From contig NZ_BAABHJ010000012.1 in the NCBI RefSeq assembly GCF_039542035.1, positions 124,001-188,000 of the forward strand: a stretch of DNA of 64,000 nt, written 5' to 3'. Both the position numbers and the translations under genes were made by a program. The notes beneath the pieces are model-generated. The model had not been told where the DNA came from. It worked only from the letters and a program-made list of their open reading frames with translations, and ran no database searches. Positions 7,924-16,651 of this stretch are shown in pieces (position 1 is the stretch's first letter; each line of letters opens with the position of its first letter). The DNA comes from Actinoallomurus liliacearum (lineage in GTDB: Bacteria > Actinomycetota > Actinomycetes > Streptosporangiales > Streptosporangiaceae).

Positions 7924-9471
7924 TCAGTCGGCGGTGGGGACGGGCACCTTCCCGTCCGCGGTTGCCGGCCGGGGCGGGCCGGCCTTTTTCAGCGGGACCT
8001 CCTTGACGGCGAGGGCGGCGGCGAACGCGGCGGCGCACAGAATCGCGATCACCAGGAAGATCTGCCGGGTCGCGTCGGCCAGCCCGTCCACGTAGGCGGC
8101 CCTGGCCGCGGCGGACAGCGCGGCCGGCGCACCGGAATCGGCGGCGCCGCCGGGCAGGTGGTGCTGGATCGCGCGGGTGACCATCGATCCGAACGCCGCG
8201 ACCGCGAGGGAACCGCCGAGCGTGCGGAACAGCTGGGTCGACGACATCGCGGCGCCCATGTCGCGCATCTCGACGCTGTTCTGCGCGATCGTGGTGGCCA
8301 TCTGCATCAGGCAGCCGAGCCCGAGGCCGATCAGCACCATGTAGGAGCACGTGACCAGGCGGGACGTCTCGGTGTCCATGGTGGCCAGGAGGGCCGCGCC
8401 GACGGTCAGGAAGGCCGCGCCGAGCACGGGGAAGATCTTGTACCTGCCGGTGGCGGACATCACCTTGCCCGCGACGGTGGAGACGATCACGACCGGGACC
8501 AGCATCGGCACCATGAGGAGCCCCGAGTTGGTGGCCGACGCACCCTGCACGGTCTGCTGGAAGAGCGGCAGGTAGAGCCCGCCGGCGAACATGACCACGC
8601 CGGCGACCAGGATCATGCCGAGGGCGAGCGGGAAGTTGCGGTGCCCGGCGAAGATCCGTAGCGGCATGAGCGGTTCCGTCGCCCTCTTCTGCCAGGCGAT
8701 GAACCCGGCGAGCCCGACGAGGGTGGCGACGCCGAGCGCGACGATCTGCCAGGAGCCCCAGGCGTAGGTGGTCCCCGCCCAGGTCGTGGCCAGCACGGCG
8801 GCGGTGATCGTCGCCGTCAGGAGGGCGATGCCCGGCCAGTCGATCGTCGCCTTGCTCCGGTTGACGGGCAGGCGCAGCATCACCCACAGCCAGACGAAGG
8901 CGAGTACGCCGAGCGGCAGGTTGATGTAGAACGCCCAGCGCCAGCCGAGGTGACCGGTGACGAAGCCGCCCAGCAGCGGCCCGCCGATCGTGCCGATCGC
9001 CATCACGGACGCCGACATGCCCTGGTACCTGCCGCGCTCCCGCGGCGGGACGAGCGCGCCGATCAGCGCGAACGCCCCGGCGCCGATCCCGCCCGCTCCG
9101 ATGCCCTGCAGCGCGCGGGCGAGGATGAGCTGGGTCATGGTCTGCGCCGCTCCGCACACCGCGGAGCCGACGACGAACACCGCCACCGAGGCGAGGTAGG
9201 TGTGCTTGCGGCCGTACAGGTCGCCGAGCTTCCCCCACACCGGGGTCGTCACGGCGGTGACCAGGGTGTAGGCGGTCACCACCCAGGAGATGTGCCGCAG
9301 ACCGCCCAGGTCACCGACGATCGTCGGCATCGCGGTGCCGACGACCATGGTGTCGAGCATCGACAGCAGCATCGCGAGCATCACGCCGAGCAGGACCCAG
9401 CGCACGTTCGGGGAGGGAGGAGTCCCGGCGGCCGGGCCGCCGGGGGAGGGCGAGGAGGTGGAGGCGGACAT
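7924..9471 (-). CDS. DHA2-type MFS drug exporter (second copy)
   Basis: A 515-residue transporter with about 14 predicted helices. Motif A is visible as KLGDLYGRKHTY. The protein begins with a Pro/Ser-rich cytosolic tail (SPSPGGPAAGTPPSP) and ends with the segment ALAVKEVPLKKAGPPR. I chose the ATG at 9471, which AAGGA precedes at 9 bases; a 28-residue longer reading lacks such a site. It is divergent from a TetR regulator, the second such exporter/repressor pair in the window, but the two exporters are clearly different sequences. The substrate is unknown. Confidence 0.85.
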   Translation of the reverse strand: MSASTSSPSPGGPAAGTPPSPNVRWVLLGVMLAMLLSMLDTMVVGTAMPTIVGDLGGLRHISWVVTAYTLVTAVTTPVWGKLGDLYGRKHTYLASVAVFVVGSAVCGAAQTMTQLILARALQGIGAGGIGAGAFALIGALVPPRERGRYQGMSASVMAIGTIGGPLLGGFVTGHLGWRWAFYINLPLGVLAFVWLWVMLRLPVNRSKATIDWPGIALLTATITAAVLATTWAGTTYAWGSWQIVALGVATLVGLAGFIAWQKRATEPLMPLRIFAGHRNFPLALGMILVAGVVMFAGGLYLPLFQQTVQGASATNSGLLMVPMLVPVVIVSTVAGKVMSATGRYKIFPVLGAAFLTVGAALLATMDTETSRLVTCSYMVLIGLGLGCLMQMATTIAQNSVEMRDMGAAMSSTQLFRTLGGSLAVAAFGSMVTRAIQHHLPGGAADSGAPAALSAAARAAYVDGLADATRQIFLVIAILCAAAFAAALAVKEVPLKKAGPPRPATADGKVPVPTAD

Positions 9472-9622
9472 GCTGAACGGTCCTTCCGGTACGGGGAGGG
9501 GTTCGAGGAAGAAGAGCCGGGCAGGGGCGGCCGGCCGACCGTTCCACGAAAGCACACTCGATTAATAAGTGCAACCGTTTAACTTTTTGCTCCGGTCAAC
9601 CGAGTCGGATAGGGTCATCGCC

Positions 9623-10237
9623 ATGACCGACGCGACGACGGAGCGCGCGCCACTGGGCCGGCGCGAGCGCAAGAAGGCCGCCACCCGCCAGGCCCTCGCG
9701 GACGCCGCCCTCCGCCTCTTCCTCGAGCACGGCTACGACCACGTGGGCATCCGGGACATCGCCGAGGCCGCCGACGTCTCCACCACCACGCTGTTCAAGC
9801 ACTTCCCCGGCAAGGAGGCCCTCGTCTTCGACGAGGACGCCGAGCTGGAGGCCGCCCTGATCGCCGCCGTACGCGAACGCCCCGAGGGGCGGTCGATCCC
9901 CGGTGCCCTGCGGGAGTACGTCCTGCGCACCCGGCGGGCCAAGGGCGACGACGCCGACGCGCGCTTCACCCGGTTCATCGAACTCGTCGAGAACACTCCC
10001 GACCTGCGCGAGTACGAGCGCCGCATGTGGATGCGGCACGAGACCGCCCTGGCGCGGGCGATCGCCGAGGAGATCGGCGCGCCCGCCGAGGACCCGACCT
10101 GCCGGGCACTGGCCCACTTCACGCTGGAGACCCGCTTCCTCACCTGCGAGAAGGCCGACGTCGGCACCGTCATCGCCGGTGCCTTCGAGCTGCTCGAACA
10201 CGGCTGGAACGCGGCCGCCGGCGGCGCCCGGGGCTGA
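9623..10237 (+). CDS. TetR family regulator of the second MFS pump
   Basis: A 204-residue TetR repressor, with the HTH in residues about 10-55 (GRRERKKAATRQALADAALR, then IAEAADVSTTTLFKHFPGKEALVF). It is divergent from the DHA2 exporter at 7924-9471, with about 150 bp between starts that include an AT-richer stretch (TTAATAAGTGCAACCG near 9561) likely to hold the promoters. The ATG at 9623 is the best start, since an upstream in-frame start would fall inside that promoter. It is probably a ligand-relieved repressor of the pump. Confidence 0.85.
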   Translation: MTDATTERAPLGRRERKKAATRQALADAALRLFLEHGYDHVGIRDIAEAADVSTTTLFKHFPGKEALVFDEDAELEAALIAAVRERPEGRSIPGALREYVLRTRRAKGDDADARFTRFIELVENTPDLREYERRMWMRHETALARAIAEEIGAPAEDPTCRALAHFTLETRFLTCEKADVGTVIAGAFELLEHGWNAAAGGARG

Positions 10238-10339
10238 TTCGGGCGATACCGGGAGGGTCGCCTGTCTCGACGGTAAGACCGAGCTGACGATCATCTTGAA
10301 GTCATCGAGCTCTCAGAAACAGCCCCTACGCTTTCACGC

Positions 10340-11065
10340 GTGCACTCGACCCTCAGGCGCTATCCGCTGCCCATCTCTTTCATCGTCGCGTTCTGCGCAG
10401 TGTCGGCGGTGTACGCGTACGGCCTGGGACCGGCCCAGCAGCGCTCGGTCGTCGCCACGACGGCGACCAACCTGGTGAACCTGAGGAGCGACCCCTTCGG
10501 CACCATGATCGCCTCGGCCTTCGTGGCCGAGGCCGTGCCGTGGATGTGGGTGGTCCTGGCGATCGTCGGGCTGTTCCCGGTGGCGCACCGCTTCGGCAAC
10601 GTTCGGACGCTGGTCCTGGTCGGCGGGGCCCAGGTCGTCGGGACGCTCATCAGCGAGGGCCTGCTCGCCTGGCGGATCTCGACCGGTGCCATGCCCGCCT
10701 CCATGCGGTACCTCGACGACGTCGGCCCGTCCTACGTCATCGCCTCGGCGCTCGTCGCCACGATGCTGTACGGCGCCGAGCCCCTCGTGCGCACCGCCCG
10801 GCACGGCCACTGGCTGTTCGACCGCGTGCCGAGCCGCTGGTGGCGCATCGGGGCGGGCCTGGCCCTGGCCTTCCTCGCCCCGCACCTGTTCAGCGGGCTG
10901 GACCGGCTGGGCGTCGCGGCGGTGGGCCACGTCGTCGCCCTGCTCGTCGGTGCTCTCGTCGGCCTGATCTTCGCCCGGCGCGAGCGGGCCGGTGCGGGGC
11001 AGGACGGCCCCGGCGAAGCCGGACCGCGGAACCTCGCCCGCGAGGCCGTCCTGAGCGAGGCCTGA
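10340..11065 (+). CDS. Rhomboid-like membrane protein
   Basis: A 241-residue protein with about six predicted membrane segments, starting at a GTG. It resembles actinobacterial rhomboid-like proteins. A candidate catalytic pair is present: GPSY with Ser131 at the start of one helix, and GHVVALLVG with His197 in the last helix, placed as in rhomboid proteases (GxSG and a helix-6 His). The second Gly of GxSG is Tyr here. Whether it is an active intramembrane protease or a pseudo-rhomboid is undecided. It stands alone, convergent with the sigma-like gene. Confidence 0.6.
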   Translation: MHSTLRRYPLPISFIVAFCAVSAVYAYGLGPAQQRSVVATTATNLVNLRSDPFGTMIASAFVAEAVPWMWVVLAIVGLFPVAHRFGNVRTLVLVGGAQVVGTLISEGLLAWRISTGAMPASMRYLDDVGPSYVIASALVATMLYGAEPLVRTARHGHWLFDRVPSRWWRIGAGLALAFLAPHLFSGLDRLGVAAVGHVVALLVGALVGLIFARRERAGAGQDGPGEAGPRNLAREAVLSEA

Positions 11066-11178
11066 CCACCGCTCCGGGAAGGCACTCCCAGAGCGGCGTC
11101 CCAGACGCGGCTCAGGCGGCGACCCTCAGCCGCGACGAACGAAGCGGCTATCCGCTCACCGGCAACGTCGTCGCGGAA

Positions 11179-12429
11179 CTAGGGCTTCTTCGGGCCGGTC
11201 TTCTTCGGCGTCGGGGTGGTGCTCGGCCTTCCGCCGATGGGCGCCGGGAGGGGCAGCGTCGAGAGGCTCGGGGTGGGAGTCGGCGACGCGGACGTCGTCG
11301 GGGCCGTCGTCGGGGTCCCGGACGGGGCCGGACTCGTGGGTGACGCGGGCGGGCGGCTCACCGTCGCCGTCGGCGAGGGCGAGGAGTGCGTGGCCGCGGC
11401 CGACGGAGACCCGGGCCCGGGCCGCGGCGTGGTCCGCGCACTGCCGACGGACGAGGATCCGTCGCTCAGCGGCCCCGCGTGGCCGACCGACGGTGACGGC
11501 CGGCTCGTCGGCGTCCCGTGCCGCACCAGCCGGCTGTTGTCGCCGACGTTCGAGGCGCCCTGGTCGGACGCGGCGGGCCAGACCAGGATGGCGCCGACGA
11601 CCGCCGCTGCGCAGGCCGCCAGCGTGAGCGTCTCGGTGAGCAGGGCGTTGCGCCGGCGGGGCTTGCGCCGGTGGCGGGCCGATGCCGGGGCGCCCGGCCG
11701 GTCGGCCTTCGGGCGCGGACCGGTGCCGGCGTCGGTCGGGCCGAACACTCCCTCGAAGGAGAGGGGCAGGCCGTCGGCGAGGGACAGCGGCACGCCGATG
11801 AACGTCCGCTCGGCCGCGACGCAGGCGGCGACCACCGTGTCCCGCAACGACGCGGGCGGCTCGGCCGCCCGCCGGCCCACGAGCGCGTGCAGGCGGCCCT
11901 TCGCGAGGGCCGTCAGCAGTTCGTCGTCCGCGGCGGAGCCGGCTTCGAGCACGGCGACGACGGCCTGTTCGAGCCGGCGACGCGCCATGCGGACCAGCAG
12001 CTCGGCGGTGTCGAGGGCCACTCCGGTGAGCCGCGCGAACTCCTCGACCTCGAGCGCGTCGGTCAGCGCCAGCGCCTCCCGGTGCTCGGGCCGCAGCCGG
12101 GCCAGGGCGCGCTCCAACGGGGCCGCCCCCGGGTCGACCGGGACGGTGCGCTGCAGGGCGCCGCGGCGCAGCACCTCGGCCCGGGCGAGCGCGTACAGCC
12201 AGATCGGCAGCGCGTCATCGCCGGCCGGGGCCCCGGCCGGGTAGCGGGCGGCGGTGACGAAGGCGTCTCGTACGGCGTCGGCGGCCTCGTCACCGACCAT
12301 GCGGTGGCAGTAGGCGTGGATCCGCGGCCCGTGCTCGTCGTAGAGCAGGCCGAAGACCTCCGGCTCGCCGGCGCGCAGCGCCTCCGTCAGGGACACCTTC
12401 GACTCCGTTCCAGCACGCGGGCTCGTCAC
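11179..12429 (-). CDS. Membrane-anchored sigma-factor-like protein
   Basis: A 416-residue protein with a GTG start. Residues about 18-90 resemble ECF sigma region 2 (VFGLLYDEHGPRIHAYCHRM), and about 105-155 resemble region 4 (LARLRPEHREALALTDALEVEEFARLTG). A basic stretch (RHRRKPRRR, 252-260) is followed by one transmembrane helix (about 265-286) and then a Ser/Thr/Pro-rich tail of 130 residues. The topology suggests the sigma-like part is cytosolic and the tail outside. DNA contacts in region 4 look weak, so it may be a degenerate sigma or a membrane sensor. No anti-sigma gene is adjacent. Confidence 0.6.
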   Translation of the reverse strand: MTSPRAGTESKVSLTEALRAGEPEVFGLLYDEHGPRIHAYCHRMVGDEAADAVRDAFVTAARYPAGAPAGDDALPIWLYALARAEVLRRGALQRTVPVDPGAAPLERALARLRPEHREALALTDALEVEEFARLTGVALDTAELLVRMARRRLEQAVVAVLEAGSAADDELLTALAKGRLHALVGRRAAEPPASLRDTVVAACVAAERTFIGVPLSLADGLPLSFEGVFGPTDAGTGPRPKADRPGAPASARHRRKPRRRNALLTETLTLAACAAAVVGAILVWPAASDQGASNVGDNSRLVRHGTPTSRPSPSVGHAGPLSDGSSSVGSARTTPRPGPGSPSAAATHSSPSPTATVSRPPASPTSPAPSGTPTTAPTTSASPTPTPSLSTLPLPAPIGGRPSTTPTPKKTGPKKP

Positions 12430-12493
12430 TACAAGTAAAGAGCAAGCTACCAGGGTGCCAAAAATGGACGCCAGAGGCTTTTGCTTCCGGTGA

Positions 12494-12991
12494 TCAGGCG
12501 GCGGGGTCGAGGGGGCGGAGCTCGTCGGCGTAGCTGACCGAGACGCGGCGCATCACGCCGCCGTCGTCGATGGAGTACTGCCCCATGCGCCAGAGCGGGG
12601 GTGAGTACGCGTGGATGGACACGCTCCGGTCCGCCACCCCGACCAGGCGGTGGATGTGCTCGGGCCCGAAGCAGAACGAGGTCTCCGCCTCGACCTCCAC
12701 CTCGACGTGCTCGCCGCCGATCCGGGGGTTGCACTCCATGAGGGTGCCGTCGACGACCGCGACCGCGCCGGAGGAGATGTCGTGGTCGTGCCAGCCCGTG
12801 TCGCTCTCCGGAGTCCAGCACAGCAGCCACACGTCGACGTACTCGTCGCGGTGCAGCGACACGTAGTGGCGGTGGCCGTCGGGGAAGTCGACCAGCTCCT
12901 GCCACGTCTCGGGGTGAGCGGCCAGGTCGTCGACCAGCCGGCGCAGTTCGTGCCGGTCGAGGCTTCGTTCGGGGAGGGACTCGATGGTCAA
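12494..12991 (-). CDS. Cysteine dioxygenase-family thiol dioxygenase
   Basis: A 165-residue cupin of the cysteine dioxygenase type I family, which oxidises a thiol to a sulfinic acid with non-haem Fe(II). The iron ligands are visible as WHDHD (two His) and EHIHRLVG (third His), and the Ser-His-Tyr triad as SIHAYSPP. The Cys that forms the Cys-Tyr cofactor in mammalian CDO is not present near WHDHDISSG, as in other bacterial thiol dioxygenases. It follows the amidohydrolase gene at 6 bp (same operon), divergent from egtABCD. It could act on cysteine or on 3-mercaptopropionate-like thiols. Confidence 0.8.
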   Translation of the reverse strand: MTIESLPERSLDRHELRRLVDDLAAHPETWQELVDFPDGHRHYVSLHRDEYVDVWLLCWTPESDTGWHDHDISSGAVAVVDGTLMECNPRIGGEHVEVEVEAETSFCFGPEHIHRLVGVADRSVSIHAYSPPLWRMGQYSIDDGGVMRRVSVSYADELRPLDPAA

Positions 12992-12997
12992 CGGAGT

Positions 12998-13885
12998 TCA
13001 GTCCTTTCCGGTGAGCAGTCGGTGCGGGTTGGCGGTGCGGATGGCGTGCTCGGCGGCGTCGCCGATGCCGAAGTCGCGGGGGACGCGGGCGTACGGGCGG
13101 TCGGAGCCGCTCACGATCGTGTCGATGCCGATCGCCCGGACGGTGGCGTCGACGGCGCGCGGTCCGTACGAGGACGTCTCCACGTAGGCGTTCGAGTCGA
13201 CCAGGCCGCGTCCGCCGCCGCGGGCGGCCAGCCGCTCGCCGTGCAGGGGCGCGAGCCCGGCGAGCAGGGCGAAGCAGACGCGCAGGTGGGGATGGCGCGG
13301 CCGGCCGAAGGCGCGGAAGGCGTACCAGGCGGCGTGCATCTGGTGGACGTACGGGACGAGCGCGGGCCACCATGCCGGGCCGTCCGTGGCGGGCGCGGGC
13401 CCGGGGTGGACGAACAGCGGCAGCTCGCGTTCCTCCAGGAGCGCGAGGAGGGGCGCGCAGCGCTCGTAGCCCGCCGGGTCGAGCAGTGCGGTCGCGGGCA
13501 GCTGCAGGCCGACGAACCCCTGGTCGAGGAGCCGGGCGAGGGCGTCCACGTCGATCTCGGCCAGGCCGGCGGCGGCCCAGGCGCGGAACGGCTCGGGCAG
13601 CGCCAGCGCGTCCGCGTGGTAGGCGTCGAGGAGGGGAGTGGCCTGGTCGGGCGGCAGCGATTCGACGCCGAGTGGAGCGGAGAGCGAGATCAGCACGAGG
13701 CCGAAACCGTCCTCGGCGGCTTCGTCGGCGCGGCGCCGGGGGTCGTGGTCGGCCGGGTCGACGTCGTACGGGGCCTCGCCCGCGAGATGGAGCGTCCAGC
13801 CGTCGAGCCGGGGAACCGCCGTACGCCGCCGGAGGGCGTCGAGGAAGGCCGGGCCCCAGAGGTGCTGGTGCACGTCGATCCGCAC
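12998..13885 (-). CDS. Amidohydrolase family metal-dependent hydrolase
   Basis: A 295-residue TIM-barrel amidohydrolase of the amidohydrolase_2 type. The first metal motif is MRIDVHQHLWGP (HxH) at the N-terminus; FVHPGP near residue 155 and the SGSDRPYARVPRD segment near the C-terminus match the later metal-binding positions. Family members include decarboxylases and lactonases, so the reaction cannot be named. It is the first gene of a two-gene operon with the thiol dioxygenase and is transcribed divergently from egtA, from the region with CTGAACCG elements. A role in sulfur or imidazole metabolism is inference from position only. Confidence 0.75.
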   Translation of the reverse strand: MRIDVHQHLWGPAFLDALRRRTAVPRLDGWTLHLAGEAPYDVDPADHDPRRRADEAAEDGFGLVLISLSAPLGVESLPPDQATPLLDAYHADALALPEPFRAWAAAGLAEIDVDALARLLDQGFVGLQLPATALLDPAGYERCAPLLALLEERELPLFVHPGPAPATDGPAWWPALVPYVHQMHAAWYAFRAFGRPRHPHLRVCFALLAGLAPLHGERLAARGGGRGLVDSNAYVETSSYGPRAVDATVRAIGIDTIVSGSDRPYARVPRDFGIGDAAEHAIRTANPHRLLTGKD

Positions 13886-13915
13886 GGATGTGCTCCTTAC
13901 TCGCAGGTCAGCGCC

Positions 13916-14047
13916 CTGAACCGGTTCACTGAACCGTATCAGTGTAGCGGTTCAGTGGACCGTTTCACATACGTCCCCGCCACCTCAACGACATCTGCCG
14001 CTTTTGGCAACGAAAGGTACTTTTCGGATTATTGATGCGGTTCAGTA
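13916..14047. promoter_or_regulatory. Repeated CTGAACCG operator region upstream of egtA
   Basis: The 10-bp arms CACTGAACCG (13927-13936) and CGGTTCAGTG (13948-13957) form a perfect inverted repeat with an 11-bp spacer. A further CTGAACCG lies at 13916-13923 and CGGTTCAGTA at 14038-14047. Four copies of the same half-site in the divergent promoter of the dioxygenase operon and egtA suggest a shared regulator. The regulator is not identified. Confidence 0.6.
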
Positions 14048-14084
14048 GGGAAAGACCTTCGTTCGTCCCTGTTCGGAGGTGCCC

Positions 14085-15371
14085 ATGAGCCGACTGACCA
14101 TCGACCAGATCTACGAGTACGCCCGAGGGGTCTGCTTCAAGACCGGTCCGCCCGGCCTGGTCGGCGCCGAGACCGAGTGGTTCGTCATCGACCGGAACGC
14201 CCCGTCCCGGCCCGCTTTACTGCCTCATGTCCAGGCGGTGATGGAGGCGGCCGGCCCGCCGCCCGCCGGAAGCCGCATCACGTACGAACCCGGCGGCCAG
14301 CTCGAGCTCAGCTCGCCCCCGCGTCCGGGCCCCGCCGCGGCGTGCGCCGCCGTCGCCCGCGACATCGCGCATGTCACCGCACACCTGGCCAAAGAGGACC
14401 TGATCCTCGACGGGCGCGGCGCCGACTCCCGGCCGCCGGTGTTCCAGGCGACCGAGGGCCGCTACCGGTGCATGCGCGAGTACTTCGGCGAATACGGCCT
14501 GCGGATGATGTGCGGCACCGCCTCGCTCCAGGTCTGCCTCGACATCGGCGCCGACGCCGAGGACGCCGCCCGGCGCTGGCGGCTCGCGCACGCGCTCGGA
14601 CCGGTGCTGGTCGCGGCCTTCGCCAACTCGCCCGGCCCGTCCGCGCGGTCTCGCCGGCAGATCGTCTGGGAGAGGCTCGATCCGGGGCGTACGGCGGCGG
14701 TGGGCGGTGACGACCCCGTCGAGGCCTGGGTCCGGTACGCCCTCGACGCACAGGTCATGCTGATCCGCGACGGCTGGGTGGCGGCTCCGGGGATGACCTT
14801 CCGGGAGTGGATGGCGACGGGCCGGCCCGACCTCGGCGACCTGGCGTACCACCTGTCGACGCTGTTCCCGCCCGTCCGGCCGCAGGGCTGGCTCGAGCTG
14901 CGGATGATCGACGCGCTGCCGGAGCCGTACTGGCCGGTGCCCGTCGCCGTGGCCGCCGCGCTGCTCGACGATCCGGTCGCGGCCGACCTCGCGACCGAGG
15001 CCGCCGCCCCCGCGCGGGACCGCTGGCGCCAGGCCGCGCGCGACGCCCTCACCGACCCGGTGCTGGCCCGCGCCGCGCGCCGCTGCTTCGCCGCCGCCCT
15101 GGACGCCCTGCCCAGGCTGGGCGCGGAGGCGCTCGTCCCCATCGTCGACGCCTACGCCGGCCGGTTCGTCGAACGCGGCCGCTGCCCGGCCGACGACCCA
15201 CCGCCGGGCGAGGAGCGAGGTCGCCGCGGAGCGAGGGAGAAGGCCGAGCGACCCGTCGCCACCGCCGTACGCCCGGCGGTCCCCCCGAAACCCGATGCAT
15301 GCAGGACCGTGCCGGGCACGCACGCCGAGCCGCCCGCCACGGCCACCGAGGAGGAAACCACGTGGACCTGA
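14085..15371 (+). CDS. egtA: EgtA, glutamate-cysteine ligase
   Basis: A 428-residue GCS2-type ligase that joins glutamate and cysteine to gamma-glutamylcysteine, the sulfur donor for EgtB. The N-terminal GLVGAETEWFVID and the YEPGGQLELSSPP motif are typical of this ligase family (ATP/Glu site). I start at the ATG at 14085, with GGAGG 5 bases upstream, rather than at the in-frame GTG at 14079. It is the first gene of egtABCD and overlaps egtB by 10 nt. The C-terminal 50 residues are low-complexity and may be dispensable. Regulation is probably through the repeated elements upstream. Confidence 0.88.
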   Translation: MSRLTIDQIYEYARGVCFKTGPPGLVGAETEWFVIDRNAPSRPALLPHVQAVMEAAGPPPAGSRITYEPGGQLELSSPPRPGPAAACAAVARDIAHVTAHLAKEDLILDGRGADSRPPVFQATEGRYRCMREYFGEYGLRMMCGTASLQVCLDIGADAEDAARRWRLAHALGPVLVAAFANSPGPSARSRRQIVWERLDPGRTAAVGGDDPVEAWVRYALDAQVMLIRDGWVAAPGMTFREWMATGRPDLGDLAYHLSTLFPPVRPQGWLELRMIDALPEPYWPVPVAVAAALLDDPVAADLATEAAAPARDRWRQAARDALTDPVLARAARRCFAAALDALPRLGAEALVPIVDAYAGRFVERGRCPADDPPPGEERGRRGAREKAERPVATAVRPAVPPKPDACRTVPGTHAEPPATATEEETTWT

Positions 15372-16651
15372 AGGAACGGATCGCGACGGAGCTGATCGCC
15401 GCGCGCGACCGGAGCGTCGGCCTCACCCTGGAGGCGCTCGAGGAACCGGACCTGATGGCGCAGGTCTCGCCGCTGATGTCACCGCTGGTCTGGGACCTGG
15501 CGCACATCGGCAACTACGAGGAGCTCTGGCTGCTGCGCGCGGCCGCCGGCCAGGACGCGATGCGCCCGGAGATCGACGATCTGTACAACGCCTTCGAGCA
15601 CCCCCGCGCCGAACGGCCGAAGCTCCCGCTGCTCACCCCGGCCGAGAGCCGCGCGTACATCGACACCGTACGGTCCAAGGTGCTCGACTCGCTGGAGAAG
15701 GTGCCGCTGACCGGACCGCTCGCGGCGGGCGGCTTCGTCTACAACATGGTCATCCAGCATGAGCACCAGCACGACGAGACGATGCTCGCCACTCACCAGC
15801 TCCGTACGAACGGCCCCACGCTGCTCGGCCGATCGCCGGAGGATCCTCCCGCCGGCGCCCCGGCCCTGGCCGGGCACGAGGCGCTGGTCGACGCGGGCCC
15901 GTTCGTCATGGGCACCTCCGACGACCCGTGGGCGTACGACAACGAGCGCGGCGCCCACACGGTCGACCTGCCCGCCTTCTTCATCGACGTCACGCCGGTG
16001 TCGAACGCCGCGTACCTGGCGTTCATGGAGGACGGCGGGTACGACGACCCGCGCTGGTGGCAGCCGGCCGGCTGGGACTGGCGGACGGGGTCCGGCAAGC
16101 GCGCGCCCGCCTTCTGGAGACGCGAGGACGGCCGGTGGCTGCGGCGGCGGTTCGGCCGGACCGAACCGGTGCCGCTCGACGAGCCGGTGCAGCACGTCTG
16201 CTGGTACGAGGCGGACGCCTACGCCCGCTGGGCGGGCAAGCGGCTGCCCACCGAGGCCGAGTGGGAGAAGGCCGCGAGCTGGGACCCGGGGACGGGCCGC
16301 AAACGCCGCCTGCCCTGGGGCGACACGGGGCAGCACGCCAACCTGGGGCAGCGGATGATGCGGCCCGCGCCGGTCGGCTCCCACCCCGAGGGCGCGTCGG
16401 CGTACGGCGTGCGTCAGTTGCTCGGCGACGTGTGGGAGTGGACGTCGAGCGGTTTCCACGGCTATCCGGGGTTCCGGGCCTTTCCGTACAAGGAGTACTC
16501 CGAGGTGTTCTTCGGCGGCGACTACAAAGTGCTGCGCGGCGGCTCCTGGGCGACGCATCCGCTGGCGTGCCGGACGACCTTCCGCAACTGGGACCATCCG
16601 ATCCGCCGGCAGATCTTCGCCGGGTTCCGCTGTGCGAGGGACGCCGCCTGA
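15362..16651 (+). CDS. egtB: EgtB, hercynine oxygenase (sulfoxide synthase)
   Basis: A 429-residue non-haem iron enzyme that couples gamma-glutamylcysteine to hercynine, forming the sulfoxide. The DinB-like N-terminal half carries the iron motif: His48 (LAHIG) and HEHQHDE with His133 and His137. The C-terminal half is a formylglycine-generating-enzyme-like lectin domain, with WEWTSSGF and LRGGSWATHP. It starts at a GTG at 15362, inside egtA by 10 nt, and ends at TGA overlapping the egtC ATG. These overlaps indicate translational coupling within egtABCD. Confidence 0.92.
   Translation: MDLKERIATELIAARDRSVGLTLEALEEPDLMAQVSPLMSPLVWDLAHIGNYEELWLLRAAAGQDAMRPEIDDLYNAFEHPRAERPKLPLLTPAESRAYIDTVRSKVLDSLEKVPLTGPLAAGGFVYNMVIQHEHQHDETMLATHQLRTNGPTLLGRSPEDPPAGAPALAGHEALVDAGPFVMGTSDDPWAYDNERGAHTVDLPAFFIDVTPVSNAAYLAFMEDGGYDDPRWWQPAGWDWRTGSGKRAPAFWRREDGRWLRRRFGRTEPVPLDEPVQHVCWYEADAYARWAGKRLPTEAEWEKAASWDPGTGRKRRLPWGDTGQHANLGQRMMRPAPVGSHPEGASAYGVRQLLGDVWEWTSSGFHGYPGFRAFPYKEYSEVFFGGDYKVLRGGSWATHPLACRTTFRNWDHPIRRQIFAGFRCARDAA

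Noticed and set aside
4970..9238. A 1422-codon open frame on the minus strand across the TetR gene, the MFS gene and beyond
   Set aside because: Only its last 225 codons encode a protein (the TetR). The rest is low-complexity Arg/Gly/Asp sequence antisense to two transporters, as expected from GC-rich third positions.
9541..9622. A TetR operator in the AT-rich stretch upstream of the second TetR gene
   Set aside because: The GTGCAA/TTTGCT pairing is too imperfect to call a site.
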